64,000 nucleotides of DNA, from contig JAHBMJ010000443.1 of assembly GCA_018398765.1 (NCBI GenBank), positions 25,001 to 89,000 on the forward strand, read 5' to 3'. This document shows positions 1 to 11,811 of this stretch, one piece after another. The stretch's first letter is position 1; every line of letters begins with the position of its first letter. Source of the DNA: Chromera velia (lineage: Eukaryota; Sar; Chromeraceae). A program made the translations under genes and the position numbers. The notes under the pieces were generated by a model. The model saw only the letters and a program-made list of their open reading frames with translations, made no database searches and was not told where the DNA came from.

Positions 1-127
1 TTCGACTCACCCACGAAGCGAATATCTGTGGGTTCGCACGTCTTGTGCCTTGCTATCAGAGAGAGTACCGGAGAATCCGGTTTGTTGCGCTTTTTGGAAA
101 CAATCTTGTTCTTTCTTATAGACGAAA

Positions 128-2701
128 ATGGCGGATGATGATCGCCGAGGGTCAGTCAGAGTGCCCATTTCTCCCAACCAGCCGCTTGTCTGTGTGCTCT
201 GTCTTTCTCTGACCTCCTGTTTGCTGATCCCTTCTATGTGCTGCAGTGGAAGAGACTACTATGACCGCCGGGGAGGCGGAGGCTACGGTGATCGTGACAG
301 GGACAGGGGGCGGTCGGATCGGTACGACGACCGTGGACGTGGAGGTGACAGGGACAGGGGGTACGACAGGGGGTATGATCGGTACGATGACAGGAGGGGA
401 GGTGGAGGGTAAGTCTTTCAGGGAAACAAAGACAGCCTGTCGGTGTGGGTGGGGATGTAAATTGGGGGAAGAATGAGCTGAGGGTGCAGGTTTGCCGAAG
501 TTTTCTGAATGGTAGAGAGAAAGTGGATGCTATGACCCAAAGTGGTTTCAAAGAGTGGTTTGAAGTTTTGCAAAGAAGACAGAAGGATCAACGCTTTCAT
601 GTCCGAGTGCCCTGGACTCTTCTGCCTCTGCCTGTTCTTATTGGGGGTGCACGGATTCCCTGAGAACCATGTGCTTACCGTTGCTGACTTTCTGTGTACG
701 ATCAAAATCATGATTCTTGCCCCCTGTCTTTTTGTTTCAGCCTTGGCTCTTTCATTTCAGCACCACGATATTCTGCTTTGTTTTTCGTTTGCTTACGTCT
801 TCTCTCCCCTCCTGTGACTCTCACTTCGTCCCGTATGTCATATAGACAGGAAATTACCGTCTTGCTGCATCGTTGTTCATGATCCTCTGCCCTTCTCCCG
901 GTGGCCGTCGAAGTGCACATCACAGCGCTCGATCTTAGCCTCCCAGAGTCACACGGGTGTCGTGAGAGTTCAATGGAAGGGAGTATTTTACATCTTTATG
1001 AGATGCAGGGGTTATGATCGCAGGGACAGGTATGACGACCGCGACCGTCGTGACCGTGGACGCGACAGATACGATGACCGCGGCAGGGGAGGGGACAGGT
1101 ATGGAGGTGGTGACAGGGGAGGGGACCGTGATAGGAGACCGCGCAGGGGAGGGGGTGGGGGTGAGGCGGAGATTGAGCGTCTGAGGCAGCAGCGCATGGA
1201 CAACGAGACGGTGATCGAGTCGAACTACGACGAGGAAACCGAGACTTTCGATGCGCTTGGGTTGAAGGAGGAGTTGCTCCGTGGGGTGTACGCGTACGGT
1301 TTCGAGAAGCCGTCTGCGATTCAGAAGAGAGGCATCAAGCCTGTGCTGGAGGGAAGGGACACAATCGGACAGGCTCAGTCTGGTACAGGGAAGACTGCGA
1401 CGTTCGTCGTGGCCATTCTCCAGGTGGGTCTTTTTGCTTTGGAGTGTGCACCTTTATGTGTTTTGCATCAATCTTGTGACGTTGTTGAAGGCGAAAGGAG
1501 TTCTGCTCTTCTCCTTGGAAACTCTCTTCACTGCTCTCTATTCATGCCTTCAAACGAAGGCCGTTTCTGTGGGGGGGGAAGAGGGGCTGGCAGCAGGGCA
1601 GAGAAGTGGAAAGGGCAAGGGGGAGAGGGGAGGGGATGAAAGGCAGGGGAGAGGGGAAGATGGGGACGTAAGAAGTGCGAAAGATGCTGAGAGGGAGGGC
1701 AGTTGGAGTGGTCGACTGTTGGTGGTGGACAGCGAGTCGGGCAGGGTTGTTGGTCAGAAGAGCCAGAGTTTTTCGCCTGAGTTTTGCCTGCTTGAAGGGA
1801 GGTCATTGGATTGAACTGACCAATTGACTGATTGACTGATTGATTGCAGAAAATCGATGTGGAGAGACTCGACGCCCAGGCGCTCGTCCTTGCTCCCACT
1901 CGTGAGCTGGCGGTGCAGATTCAGAAGGTGGGTTTCTGACTGAGGGGGTGGTGCAATCCTCTTGTATCAACATAAAACGACACCGATGTGCTATGCAGAG
2001 GTATTTTTGTTTTCACTGTCTCTTCGCCTTTCTTTTCCTTCTACAGCATGAAAGAAAGTTTTGCGCTTCCATCTGCTCGGCAGCAATAACTCCGCGCATC
2101 GGTCGTCTGCTTTCTATTTACCCGTCCTGGAGACACTGTCTGAATTTCAATGTGCTGCCGCTGCGCCTACAGGTCTGCCTTGCCCTTGGAGACTTCCTGA
2201 AGGTCCAGTGCCACTCCTGCGTCGGTGGAACGGACGTCAGAGCGGACATTCAGGCACTCAAGGTGGGTGGGTTGTGGGTGCATGGGTGTGGTGATTTCCG
2301 TTCATCTTGCAATCTTTCCTCTTTTCATTCCCTGTCAACTCTTCCCTGCGGTCGACTCTCTCCCTGCTGCCTTCTTTCTTTCTCTCCTCTTTGCCTGCTT
2401 TGGTTTGATGGCATGAGACCGTAGTAATTGACCGTGTGTGTGTGGGGNNNNNNNNNNNNNNNNNNNNNNNNNNNNNNNNNNNNNNNNNNNNNNNNNNNNN
2501 NNNNNNNNNNNNNNNNNNNNNNNNNNNNNNNNNNNNNNNNNNNNNNNNNNNNNNNNNNNNNNNNNNNNNNNNNNNNNNNNNNNNNNNNNNNNNNNNNNNN
2601 NNNNNNNNNNNNNNNNNNNNNNNNNNNNNNNNNNNNNNNNNNNGTGTGTGTGTGTGTGTGTGTGGGTGTGGGTGTGGGTGTGGGTGTGGGGGTGTGGGTG
2701 T

Positions 2702-2743
<42 letters not shown>

Positions 2744-3747
2744 GTGTGTGTGTGTGGGTGTGGGTGTGTGGTGTGTATCTGTGACCATGTCGTTCGATGG
2801 ATGTACGTGTGTCTGTCTGTCTGTCTCCCTGTTTGCAGTCTGGAGTCCACATGGTTGTGGGAACCCCCGGTCGTGTTGCTGACATGATCGACAAGCAGGC
2901 TCTGATCCTTGACCACATGAAGCTGTTCGTGCTCGACGAGGCAGACGAGATGCTCTCCAGAGGATTCAAGGACCAGATCTACGACATCTTCAAACAACTG
3001 CCCGCCAAGATCCAGGCACGTGGGCAGAAAGGGAGGGAGGTACAGAAGGAAGCAAAAGAAGGCTGAGTGTAGACGTTTTGTGGGAGACGACGTATAGGCG
3101 TCAGGATGGGTTCAAAGATTGCTGCTGGGAGGGAAGAGCCGGGTGGTGCGGGGGGGGGATCGGTGGGAAGGTTCAAATCTAGGAGAGGGATGGTTTGTTC
3201 GGCTGGGCTTTCTTAATGTTTTGCTGCTTGTATGTATGTCGTCAGATGTTTGCAGCTAGTCGTTTCACATCCTTTCACGGCCATGCATCACGCCTGCAGG
3301 TCGCCCTGTTCAGTGCCACTATGCCCGGAGACATCCTTGACTTGACGTCGAAATTCATGCGGGACCCCGTGAGGATTCTGGTGAAGAAGGACGAGCTGAC
3401 TCTCGAGGGTGGGTGGGGCCGTTTTTTTGTTGTTCTTGTGGTTTGGAGCGTTCGTTTGTTTGCTTGCTTGCTTGTTTGTTTGGCGGATTCATTCATTCCC
3501 GTTGTTCCAGAAGTAAGTCTCATGCTGTCTGCTGTAGTGGAGTTGAGGAGGGGTAGAAGGGAGTGATCCTCTGCTGTTTTTTTTTTGTGTGGTTTGTCTT
3601 TGAGGGTGATGAGACGTCAGGGTCAATTGAGAGACACTCTGACAAGACTTCCTAAGCGATCGACAGAAGAAAACTTGCGGGGGGGGGAGGGCCAGGGAGA
3701 AGGGAATTTCGTGACAAGACACCGGCATATGCGAGTGGTGTGGTCTT

Positions 3748-3785
<38 letters not shown>

Positions 3786-5918
3786 CGTGCGTGCATGCAG
3801 GTATCCGTCAGTTCTACGTGGCTGTCGAGAAGGAGGAGTGGAAGTTCGAGACCCTCTGCGACCTCTACGAGAGACTCACGATCGCTCAGGCGATCATTTA
3901 CTGCAACACCAGAAGGTTGGTTGATTGTTTTGTCGGGGATGTGGTTTCTGATGGAGTTTTCTTTCAGCAGAGGGGAGTAGATGGATGGCACTTGGTTGCT
4001 CTTCGTTGAGGGGGAAATTGAAAGGTCCTGTGCTCTCGTGGGCGGATTCTTGGAAAGAGGTTCAGAAGGCATGAGGAGTGGGTGCTGAGAAGGAGAGAGG
4101 GGGGGAGGGAGGGAGGGGTTTGAGCGTGCTCATTCTTTTGGTTCTGGCGATGCTGCCGAGATGGAATTCCGGAATTTGGCCGGATTTGTCATGTTTTTTT
4201 GCTGTGGACGTGTGTTTTCTTTTTGCTGTGTGTGTGCAGAAAGGTCGACTTCTTGACTGAGAACATGAACAAGAAGGACTTCACAGTCTCCTCGATGGTG
4301 GGTTTGATCGATCCATCACTGAACTTACTGGCAGGGCGTGGGTGTTCTCATCTTCTTCCAGTTTCCTTTTCTTGTCTCTTCCGCTTCTTCTGTGGATTGT
4401 GCGAGACGAATTGAGTGACCTCGAAAGAAGAGAAAGCGTTTGCAACAAATACGCAGCCTGTCGCACGATCATCATTTCCCCCTCTCCTGTTCGTCAGTTC
4501 GTTTGTGCGGAACGAGATCATGTCGAGGGGAGAGTTCGGCTCTTCTTTTCCTTTCTTTCTTCACTTCTGCTTTTCAAGCAACAAGAAAAGGGAGCACGGC
4601 ACTGCCACAAAAACACACACACACTCACTCACTTGCGCTCCTCCATTTCTTTTTGTGGGTGCAGCACGCAGAGCTGGAGCAGAAGGAGAGAGACCTGATC
4701 ATGAGGGAGTTCAGATCGGGCTCTACCCGTGTGCTCATCACCACAGATCTGCTCGCAAGAGGAATTGACGTCCAGCAGGTCAGTCTGTCACGTAGCTGCG
4801 TGGCCCCTCTTTGTTGTTTATTGTACTTTGTGTATGTGTGTGTGGAGATATTGAAAGAGACTGGTGTGGTGGAGACGACAACTAGAGAGAGCGGGGTAGA
4901 AGTTCGGAGCGTCTGGAAGCCGGGATGAGGGGAAGGAGAGAGAAAGATCATCAGAAGCCGAAGACAAGACCGACTCCTTCTCAAGAGCCTGTTTGTTTGT
5001 TCATTTGCAGTTGCCGTGTCTAGCTTCCTTCGTGCCCTGTGTACACACAAACAGACGAGGCTGGATTCCGCTTCCCCCCCATAAACACAAACAAACACAC
5101 GATGCCTTCTTTATCTCCATGCTTACGAGTAACATGTGTCAATGGGAATGTGGTAATGAGCCTGCAGGTGTCTCTGGTCATCAACTACGACCTCCCGATC
5201 TCGATGGAAAACTACCTGCATCGGTCGGTTCGTCGGTTGCGTTTTTGTGGGGTAGCTTTGGCTGCTTTTTTGGTTTTTTCTTTGTCCTTCTCTGTTAAGT
5301 CCTTTGACTCACCTCGTGGAGCAGCCTCTTCACTGTCTCTGTTCCTGTTTTCCGTGGGGGTGAAACGAAAATATACTTTTGTGGGCTTGTTGCGCTTCAG
5401 ATTGTTGTTGCGCGTACTGCAGCGTCAGTGAAGGACTTGTTCGCTCTTTTGCATCCCCCCCTTCCCCCCCCTTCGGTTGCAGTATCGGTCGATCCGGTCG
5501 TTTCGGTCGTAAGGGTGTCGCGATCAACTTCGTGACAGGCACCGACATGAGGAACTTGAAGGAGATCGAGAAGTACTACCACACGCAGATTGAGGAAATG
5601 CCAGCAGGGGTCAGTCAGCTTGTCAATTTGTTTTCTCAGTCAACTTCTGCCTTCTTCCCCGTGAGTCTGCATAAGATGTGGTCGAGAATCCGTATCATTA
5701 TGCCACACAATGCGTATTTCAGACGTGCATCGAGACAGTCGCTCAGGCACGCAGAAGAACACACAGAAAAAGATGCGTGTGGAGCTGGCCGCCAGCCGGA
5801 TTTGTCATTGAAATACTCTGTTACGGTTCTGCTGCACTTCCTGCATCAGTGAGTCTCTTATTCAATCCCACACCGGCTCCTTTATCTGGTCTCTCTGCAG
5901 GTGGGCGATCTTTTGTAA
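128..5918 (+). CDS. eIF4A-type DEAD-box RNA helicase with RD/RG-rich N-terminal extension
   Basis: ATP-dependent RNA helicase of the eIF4A family (cap-dependent translation initiation), closer to eIF4A than to eIF4AIII in its C-terminal half. Thirteen exons close in frame to 513 residues: 128-150, 247-408, 1009-1423, 1850-1927, 2173-2262, 2839-3015, 3300-3408, 3801-3915, 4240-4297, 4665-4778, 5168-5223, 5483-5609, 5901-5918. Core motifs: Q motif FEKPSAIQ, motif I AQSGTGKT (184-191), PTRELA, TPGR, DEAD (289-292), SAT (320-322), ARGID (440-444), HRIGRSGR (465-472); it ends EEMPAGVGDLL. Residues 5 to about 112 are a [10 protein letters not shown]-like low-complexity extension absent from typical eIF4A of about 400 residues. 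Intron 6 appears to be GC-AG; the 196-N gap lies in intron 5. The first (23 nt) and last (18 nt) exons are tiny. Family call is firm; the exact paralogue is inferred. Confidence 0.93.
2448..2643. other. Assembly gap (196 N) in a TG repeat
   Basis: A run of N flanked on both sides by (TG)n. It lies in intron 5 of the eIF4A-type gene, so no coding sequence need be missing: exons 5 and 6 join in frame across it. Confidence 0.98.
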
Positions 5919-8900
5919 ATCTGCTGCCACTGTCGGCCAGGGGGTTGGAAAGAGGGAAGGAAGGGCAGAGGGGAATGGAAGGTGCGCGTTCGGACTCACT
6001 GACGGGCGCCTATTGGTGTCGTGAAGGTCTCTGGAGAAAATCAAAAGACTCCTTTGCCCCTCTCTGTCCGTCTCCCTAGCTTCTGACTCTTCGGGGGTAG
6101 GGGGGGATGCAGACTAGACCAGTCTGTAAGTCTCTTTGATTCTGCCTCGTCTTTCTTTCTTCTCTTGTCTGGAGAGATGCTTGAAGAGCTTTTGGTTTTG
6201 AAAAAGTGAAATGAAGTTTCGATTCGTTTGGAGGGCATGTTCGGGAGGGGGGGTGGGGGGGAGAGACGGGACGTATGTCGTGAAGAGGGTCTTTGAAAGT
6301 TCCAAATCGAATATTTCTTCATTAGAATGGCATGCAGGGTTCACGCATGATGTGTGCAGAGATGGGGTTGGGTGGGTGTGTGATCGTATTCGCATCGTTC
6401 CTTTTGTTTGTTTGTTTGTTTCTTTCCTTGCCTCTTCTTTTCTCTCTTTTTCTACTGTGCTCTTTGTGTTGCGTCTGTCTTGGCCTCTATGTGACGCCGT
6501 GTTTGCATGCCGGTGTGAAATCTTTCCTTCCTCCGCTATGTTTGCATGCCTCTTTTTGACTTTGTTCCCGGTCACCTTAGTTCAACCAACCAACCTACCC
6601 CCTGATTGATTGACTGTATGCCAATCAAAGAAAGAAAAAAAGGGGGGGAGAGAGGCAGAGTCTTGAGAGGGCTGCCGTTTTTGTGCCTTCTTTGTTTGTT
6701 TTGTCTGTCTGTCTGATGTTCTGTCTGTTTCTTCGCACGCGTTTTGTCTCTTCACCTCTACCTGCAAAATCGAAGTGTGTTTGTGGATGCGTGTGAAGGT
6801 CTGCCAGATGCTTGCTTGATTCATCGTGAAACGACAAAGAATGAAAGAGGAAAAGAGAAAGAGAGAGCAGCTTGACGTCAAAGCTTCAAGCGATAGATGT
6901 TGGCCCGAATCGGCCACTCGACTCCACTTTCTCTACTCCGCTCTGTCTGTCGATTGACGCACGCAAGCAAGATCAAAAGTTTGGAATAAAACAGACAACT
7001 TTCTTTCCTTCCTTTCCTTGGAAATATCTTCTAGTTGGTCATTCCTGTCAAGAGTTACCCCATTACGCTTCATGTGAAGACAACAGATCAAGTCGACAAG
7101 TCAGTGAGACAATATCAAGACCACAATGCAACGAAGTCAGTGCGTAGTTGTGCAGACTGACTGTACGACGAGACCATGCAGCCTATTGACAGTCGTTCAT
7201 TCGTTTTGTTGTTTTGTCCTTGCGCTGGTCCAAGTTAGGGAGAAGAGAAGGAGGTTGTAGTCCACTCGTCTGAATCTGTCGAATGAAAAGAAATCAGACA
7301 GACACAGAGAGAGAGAGAGAGACAAGTTCTGTTTGTTGTCTGGTTGGTTGGTTGTCTGAAAAAAAGAAAAACCGGAGAAGAGAAAGAAAACACGCAAGTC
7401 TCCTGTTTTTCAGAAAAGAAAACCGTTTGTGCCTGTTCTGCCAGCATTTGTTTGTGGGAGACGAGCAGAGAGGGGTACGGGGGAGCTCTCAAGAGGCCAG
7501 GAGTGTCTCGCCCCCTCCCTCCCTTTCTGCATGGCTTTGGGAGGACTTGGCCGAGATGGTCAAGAAGAGAAGGGAAGGAAGGTGGTTTGTTTATGCGCTA
7601 GAGACGGAAGACAGAAGGGGGAAAGGAAAAGAAGAGATTGCAATGAAGACATCCATCAGGTAATCAATCTGATTTTTTCATGCAGGGAAGGAGTCACTTA
7701 GTCGGTCAGACGGGCAGTAGTTTCTGTACAGAGCCGCCTACTCATTGAAACAAAACGACCGAAGGACTCGTTCTTGCACTCTCTGTCTTTCTCTGTTCCT
7801 TCTTTCTTCTTCCTTATGCCGTCAGGCGCGTGCTGCATGCCTTCCTTCCTCTCCCGTTCTCTTCTCTTCTCTGACCCTCGAAGTTAAGTTCTCTGCCAGC
7901 CTGCCTGCCTGCCTGCCTGTCCTTCCTTCCATTCTCTCTTCCTTCCCAACTTTCGAGCCGTCGCTCTCGCCCTTGTCAGTCAATCCATTGACAAATGCAG
8001 GCACGGGCTGGCTTTCTCTGCCTTTTCTTCTCTGACAGTTGACTTGACTTCCTCATTTCCCCCCCCTCGTCTGTCTGATGGGGGGCGCGTGCATGCGTGT
8101 ATACGCATACACTCACCCTCACAGACAGATAGAAACGAATTCACAATGAAGGCAAACAGCTTCTTCAGGGAGAGAAGGAAGAGAGGTTGGAGGGTTGACT
8201 GTTCGGTAGAGAATTGAATTGAGGCGAAAGAATGGAAGGCAGTGATCGATCCTCTCCTGCATAGCTGCACGGTTTTGTCAATCTGTCAGCGAGAAAAACA
8301 GCCTGCTGGCTGCCCGGTTTTCATATGTTTGTCTTTTCGCACTCCTTGGAGACTCCGAGGAAGGAAGGAAGGAAGGAAAGATTCATTCAGTCAAGGATCA
8401 AACACAGAGCAGGACGACTATTCATGCTCTCCCTTTTCCCCCACCTCCTCTCTCTCTGTTTATCGACCGTCTACACATTCCTCCTCCCTTCCCTCCCTGT
8501 TAGTTCTTTTCATTCTTGTTAGTCCAACTGCCTGCCCATCGAAAGAGAAGACTGATGTCCTGCCTTCCTTCCTTCCTTCCTTCCTTTTTGTCGAGGTACG
8601 GCGTTCTGGTGGGTCATGGCAGAGGTGTAGATGGAAACGTCGAGAGGCACCTGCCCTTTCCCAAGTCGAGAAAGAGAGAGAGGAGGGGGACACTCTCCAC
8701 ATGTTGCAACCCTCCCTCTCTGAAGGCCCGGCCCTCCCCTTCATACCGCCCGCAGGTGAACAGAACGCCTGCAGCTGGCGCATAGACAGAAGCACAAATG
8801 TTGAGGAGATCTCGTCGCAGACGTACAGAAAGGGAAAGAAACAACAAAAGAAAGGTTGTTTGACAACGTTCAATTTGTCAGCCAGTTGGGGAAGCGATCA

Positions 8901-9300
8901 AAGGACAGACCGCGCAATCAATCAATCGATGACCTGGCCATCTTTCCTGTAAGTCGTTCTCAGGGTTGAAGAGAAAACGGGAAAAAAGACAACGGGGAGG
9001 TACGTGCAGCAATTTGAATTCGTTCCGTTTCCCCCACTGCCACCTTCAGTCAGTCAAAACGTTCGACAAATCGATCGTCAATTCTCTTTTTCGATTGCGA
9101 AAGCAAAAGTCTGCCTCGATCTTGAGCGTGCGTGTGTTCGTGCGTGGGTATCTCTGGCAGCACACCGATGTGATTCAATGCGCTCCCTTAATTAATGAAT
9201 TTGTTCATCGTAAACCGGATCTCCATCGATTGCGATACATGCATGCATACATGCATATACGTACGTGACTCGCAAACATGCATATGAATGGATGTGTGAA
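5919..9300. other. Gene-free stretch downstream of the eIF4A-type gene
   Basis: No ORF here shows conserved protein features. The sequence has pyrimidine-rich and purine-rich low-complexity patches, short GTTT, TTCC and GGAA repeats and scattered short ORFs with biased composition. It probably includes the 3' UTR of the helicase gene, but I cannot place its end. Confidence 0.5.
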
Positions 9301-11800
9301 TTCAGTGCATGACAGTCATGCATAGTATACAATTTACTTGAGAACTATTCAAAACCTAGTTCAGAACACAACCTCAGCTCCTATATATAAACGATGGTTT
9401 ATTTTATACGCAGTGTGGTACGCTTTACTAGCTGCTTTAGGTTTTAAGCTAGGGTGAGGTGTTAAGAGTTATTCTTTTAGTTTGGTTACCGGCCGGCCGG
9501 GTTACTAATTTACGGCTACTAAGTTAGGCTTAAAGTGCTAAAGCTTCCAATAACGGTTATCCCTAGCCTACGACCCTACTAGGGACCTTAGGGTTATCCT
9601 AACTTCTATTTATAAGGTGGTAAGGTCTTAAAACGTCTAATAAAACGTATGATAACGGTTATATTAACTTGTATTATAAGTTGTATATATAAGAAGACTC
9701 TCTGGGCCGGGGTATTACAGCAAAAAAACAATACTTAAAGCCAATTCTGGCTTACTGCACCGGTGTAGCCTATTGGGCAGGTTTGCGTATCCCCATAATT
9801 GAATTTTGCCCCATACGAAAAAATTTTGGCATCGCTTTCTCCCCCGAGCGATCCCGGAGGCGTACAGAGCCCAGAAAGGTGCCAAATTGGTCCCCAGAGG
9901 CCGCTGAGTGCGATGATGTAAAAATCTGGACCAAAACTTTCCGGGGCCACTCTCAAAATCCCGAAATTATGCTCAGACTGCTCAAAAAGCACTCAAACAT
10001 TCACAGAGGGCTCAGTTCCTTGAAGTTCTCCCTTGCCTTGCTTTCTCTCTAGTTGTCTACAGCAATACAGATAGTCAAAGTCACACCATTCCACGCCCTT
10101 AGCACCCGATAGCTTATGTCTATGTTGGGGTGAAGTCTTGTGGAACAGTTGGCCTGTTTGAACGTGTTTGGTATTTGCAATCTGGAGGAGTGAGGAAACG
10201 ACCTGTCAGGCCTCCAGAGCAACATTCGCTCTTTACACCAAGAAGTCATGACAGTCGCCCCCGACAATTTTGTTGAAGGCTCTATGTCTACTGTCATCCT
10301 CTAGGAGCAATGGGATCGGTTTCTGGTGCGTCTGCTAGTTTTGGGAAGGTGAGATTGTTTTATCCTTTTGTTGTTAAGAAATGGTGTCTCTGGACCATTG
10401 ATCGATTTCCACTTCCCCTGGTAGGTCGTTCTCTCTTGCTCATTCCCTTTAGACATGATTGTATGAGTGTTGAGAAGTACTTCTGTGCGCTGAATACAGG
10501 TTGGAGGCATTCAAGGAAGAAAAAGGTCTTCCGGCGATTTCACATAGAACGCCCTCTGGAGTGTATCTTTATGTCATTCACCAGACTTGTTGACTGAAGT
10601 CCACAGTGCTGCAACCAATGGCATTCTTGATCCCCTGTTGGAACTGAGTTTCTCAGACCATGTGGACTGTGTTGGTGTGCATTTTGTCATTATTGATGCA
10701 TCACAGCCCTTTCTGGACTTCTGAGTCCAGGGAAGCCTCTTTAGCGTCCTCACTGCAGGTGTTAGACCTCAGACGTCCGTTTTTTAGACTCCCTGTATGT
10801 TTAGGAGCCGTTTTTTCTGCATCAAACAGCTAAAAAGAGTTTAGAAAGGCAATCTAATATCTTTTAGGGTAGTTAAATCAAGTTCAGCAAAGGGAAGACA
10901 GATAGGCAGGGCAGTTCCCTTCCTTCCCATACAAAACAAATTTGGCGTCACCTTCTCCCCCACCCTCGGAATTATGGGGATATCCAAACTTGCCCAATGG
11001 GCTACCCTGGTGCGACTTTTTTTTTTTGACTGATGATGTATGTTAAGTGATAAACAACTGTTATTCACGTGTTGTATAATGGAGATTCTAGGAAATTGAT
11101 AGTCTCTTCCAACAGTTGAGATCTTATGTTGTCTGTGCATAAATATGTTAGTAGGAGCACACGGTCAATCTACCATAATCCAGTACAATCCAACAGGCTG
11201 CTTTCTGATTTAATTGGAATTTATCGAATACATACTAATTAAACGACATACAAAAAATGTATGCATGCAAAAGCCTTCGGAGACTGAGGCTTCGCATACA
11301 CGCCGAGCTAAATATTAATAGCTCAAAATCAGCATGCCAATTAATTGCAGTATTACGTCGATCCTTGTAAGCCGATGGATAGACTTTAGGTATGATTAGA
11401 GAACACACATAGTGTCCCGCGTACGACGCCCCTCCGTATCCATACCACTGTCTTTTGTCTATCGTTGACGGTTCTCAGGTGCAGCACTTGCGGAAGCAAA
11501 CGACAACAAAAGGCTGTAACGTTGAAAATCAGTCATATGTAGATTATTTTAGAACAAAACAAAGAAAAGACAAACGCGCCTTCCAAAGAGAACGAAGACC
11601 ATCATCACCAGTCCGATGGACTATAGATATGAACAAATCAAGCAAAAACAAAACAGGCCGTCTCAAAATATATAACTCCAAAAACAGAAAAGTAAGTTCG
11701 TCAATCAGGACAACCGCAGGTACATTACAAGAAAGAAGGGTCCGGATAAGATGAGAGGATATTAGGCCCCTCTTAGCCGAAACAGAAGGAACACAGGAGA
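9300..11800. repeat. AT-rich repeat-derived region with shared transposon-like modules
   Basis: Composition changes sharply from the flanking genes. Modules recur: one around 9765-9802 (GGGCAGGTTTG then ATCCCCATAATT) reappears inverted at about 10967-11013, and another at about 9810-9850 (AATTTTGGC followed by CTTTCTCCCCC) recurs directly at about 10936-10975 and, more degraded, at about 14207-14240. I see no intact ORF. This is most likely transposon debris upstream of the LINE copy. Confidence 0.45.
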
Positions 11801-11811
11801 TTGTGTAACTG

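Noticed and set aside
8242-8952. Open frame of 236 codons on the plus strand.
   Set aside because: Composition follows local TTCC and GGAA repeats, it has no recognisable domain, and an overlapping minus-strand frame is equally open.
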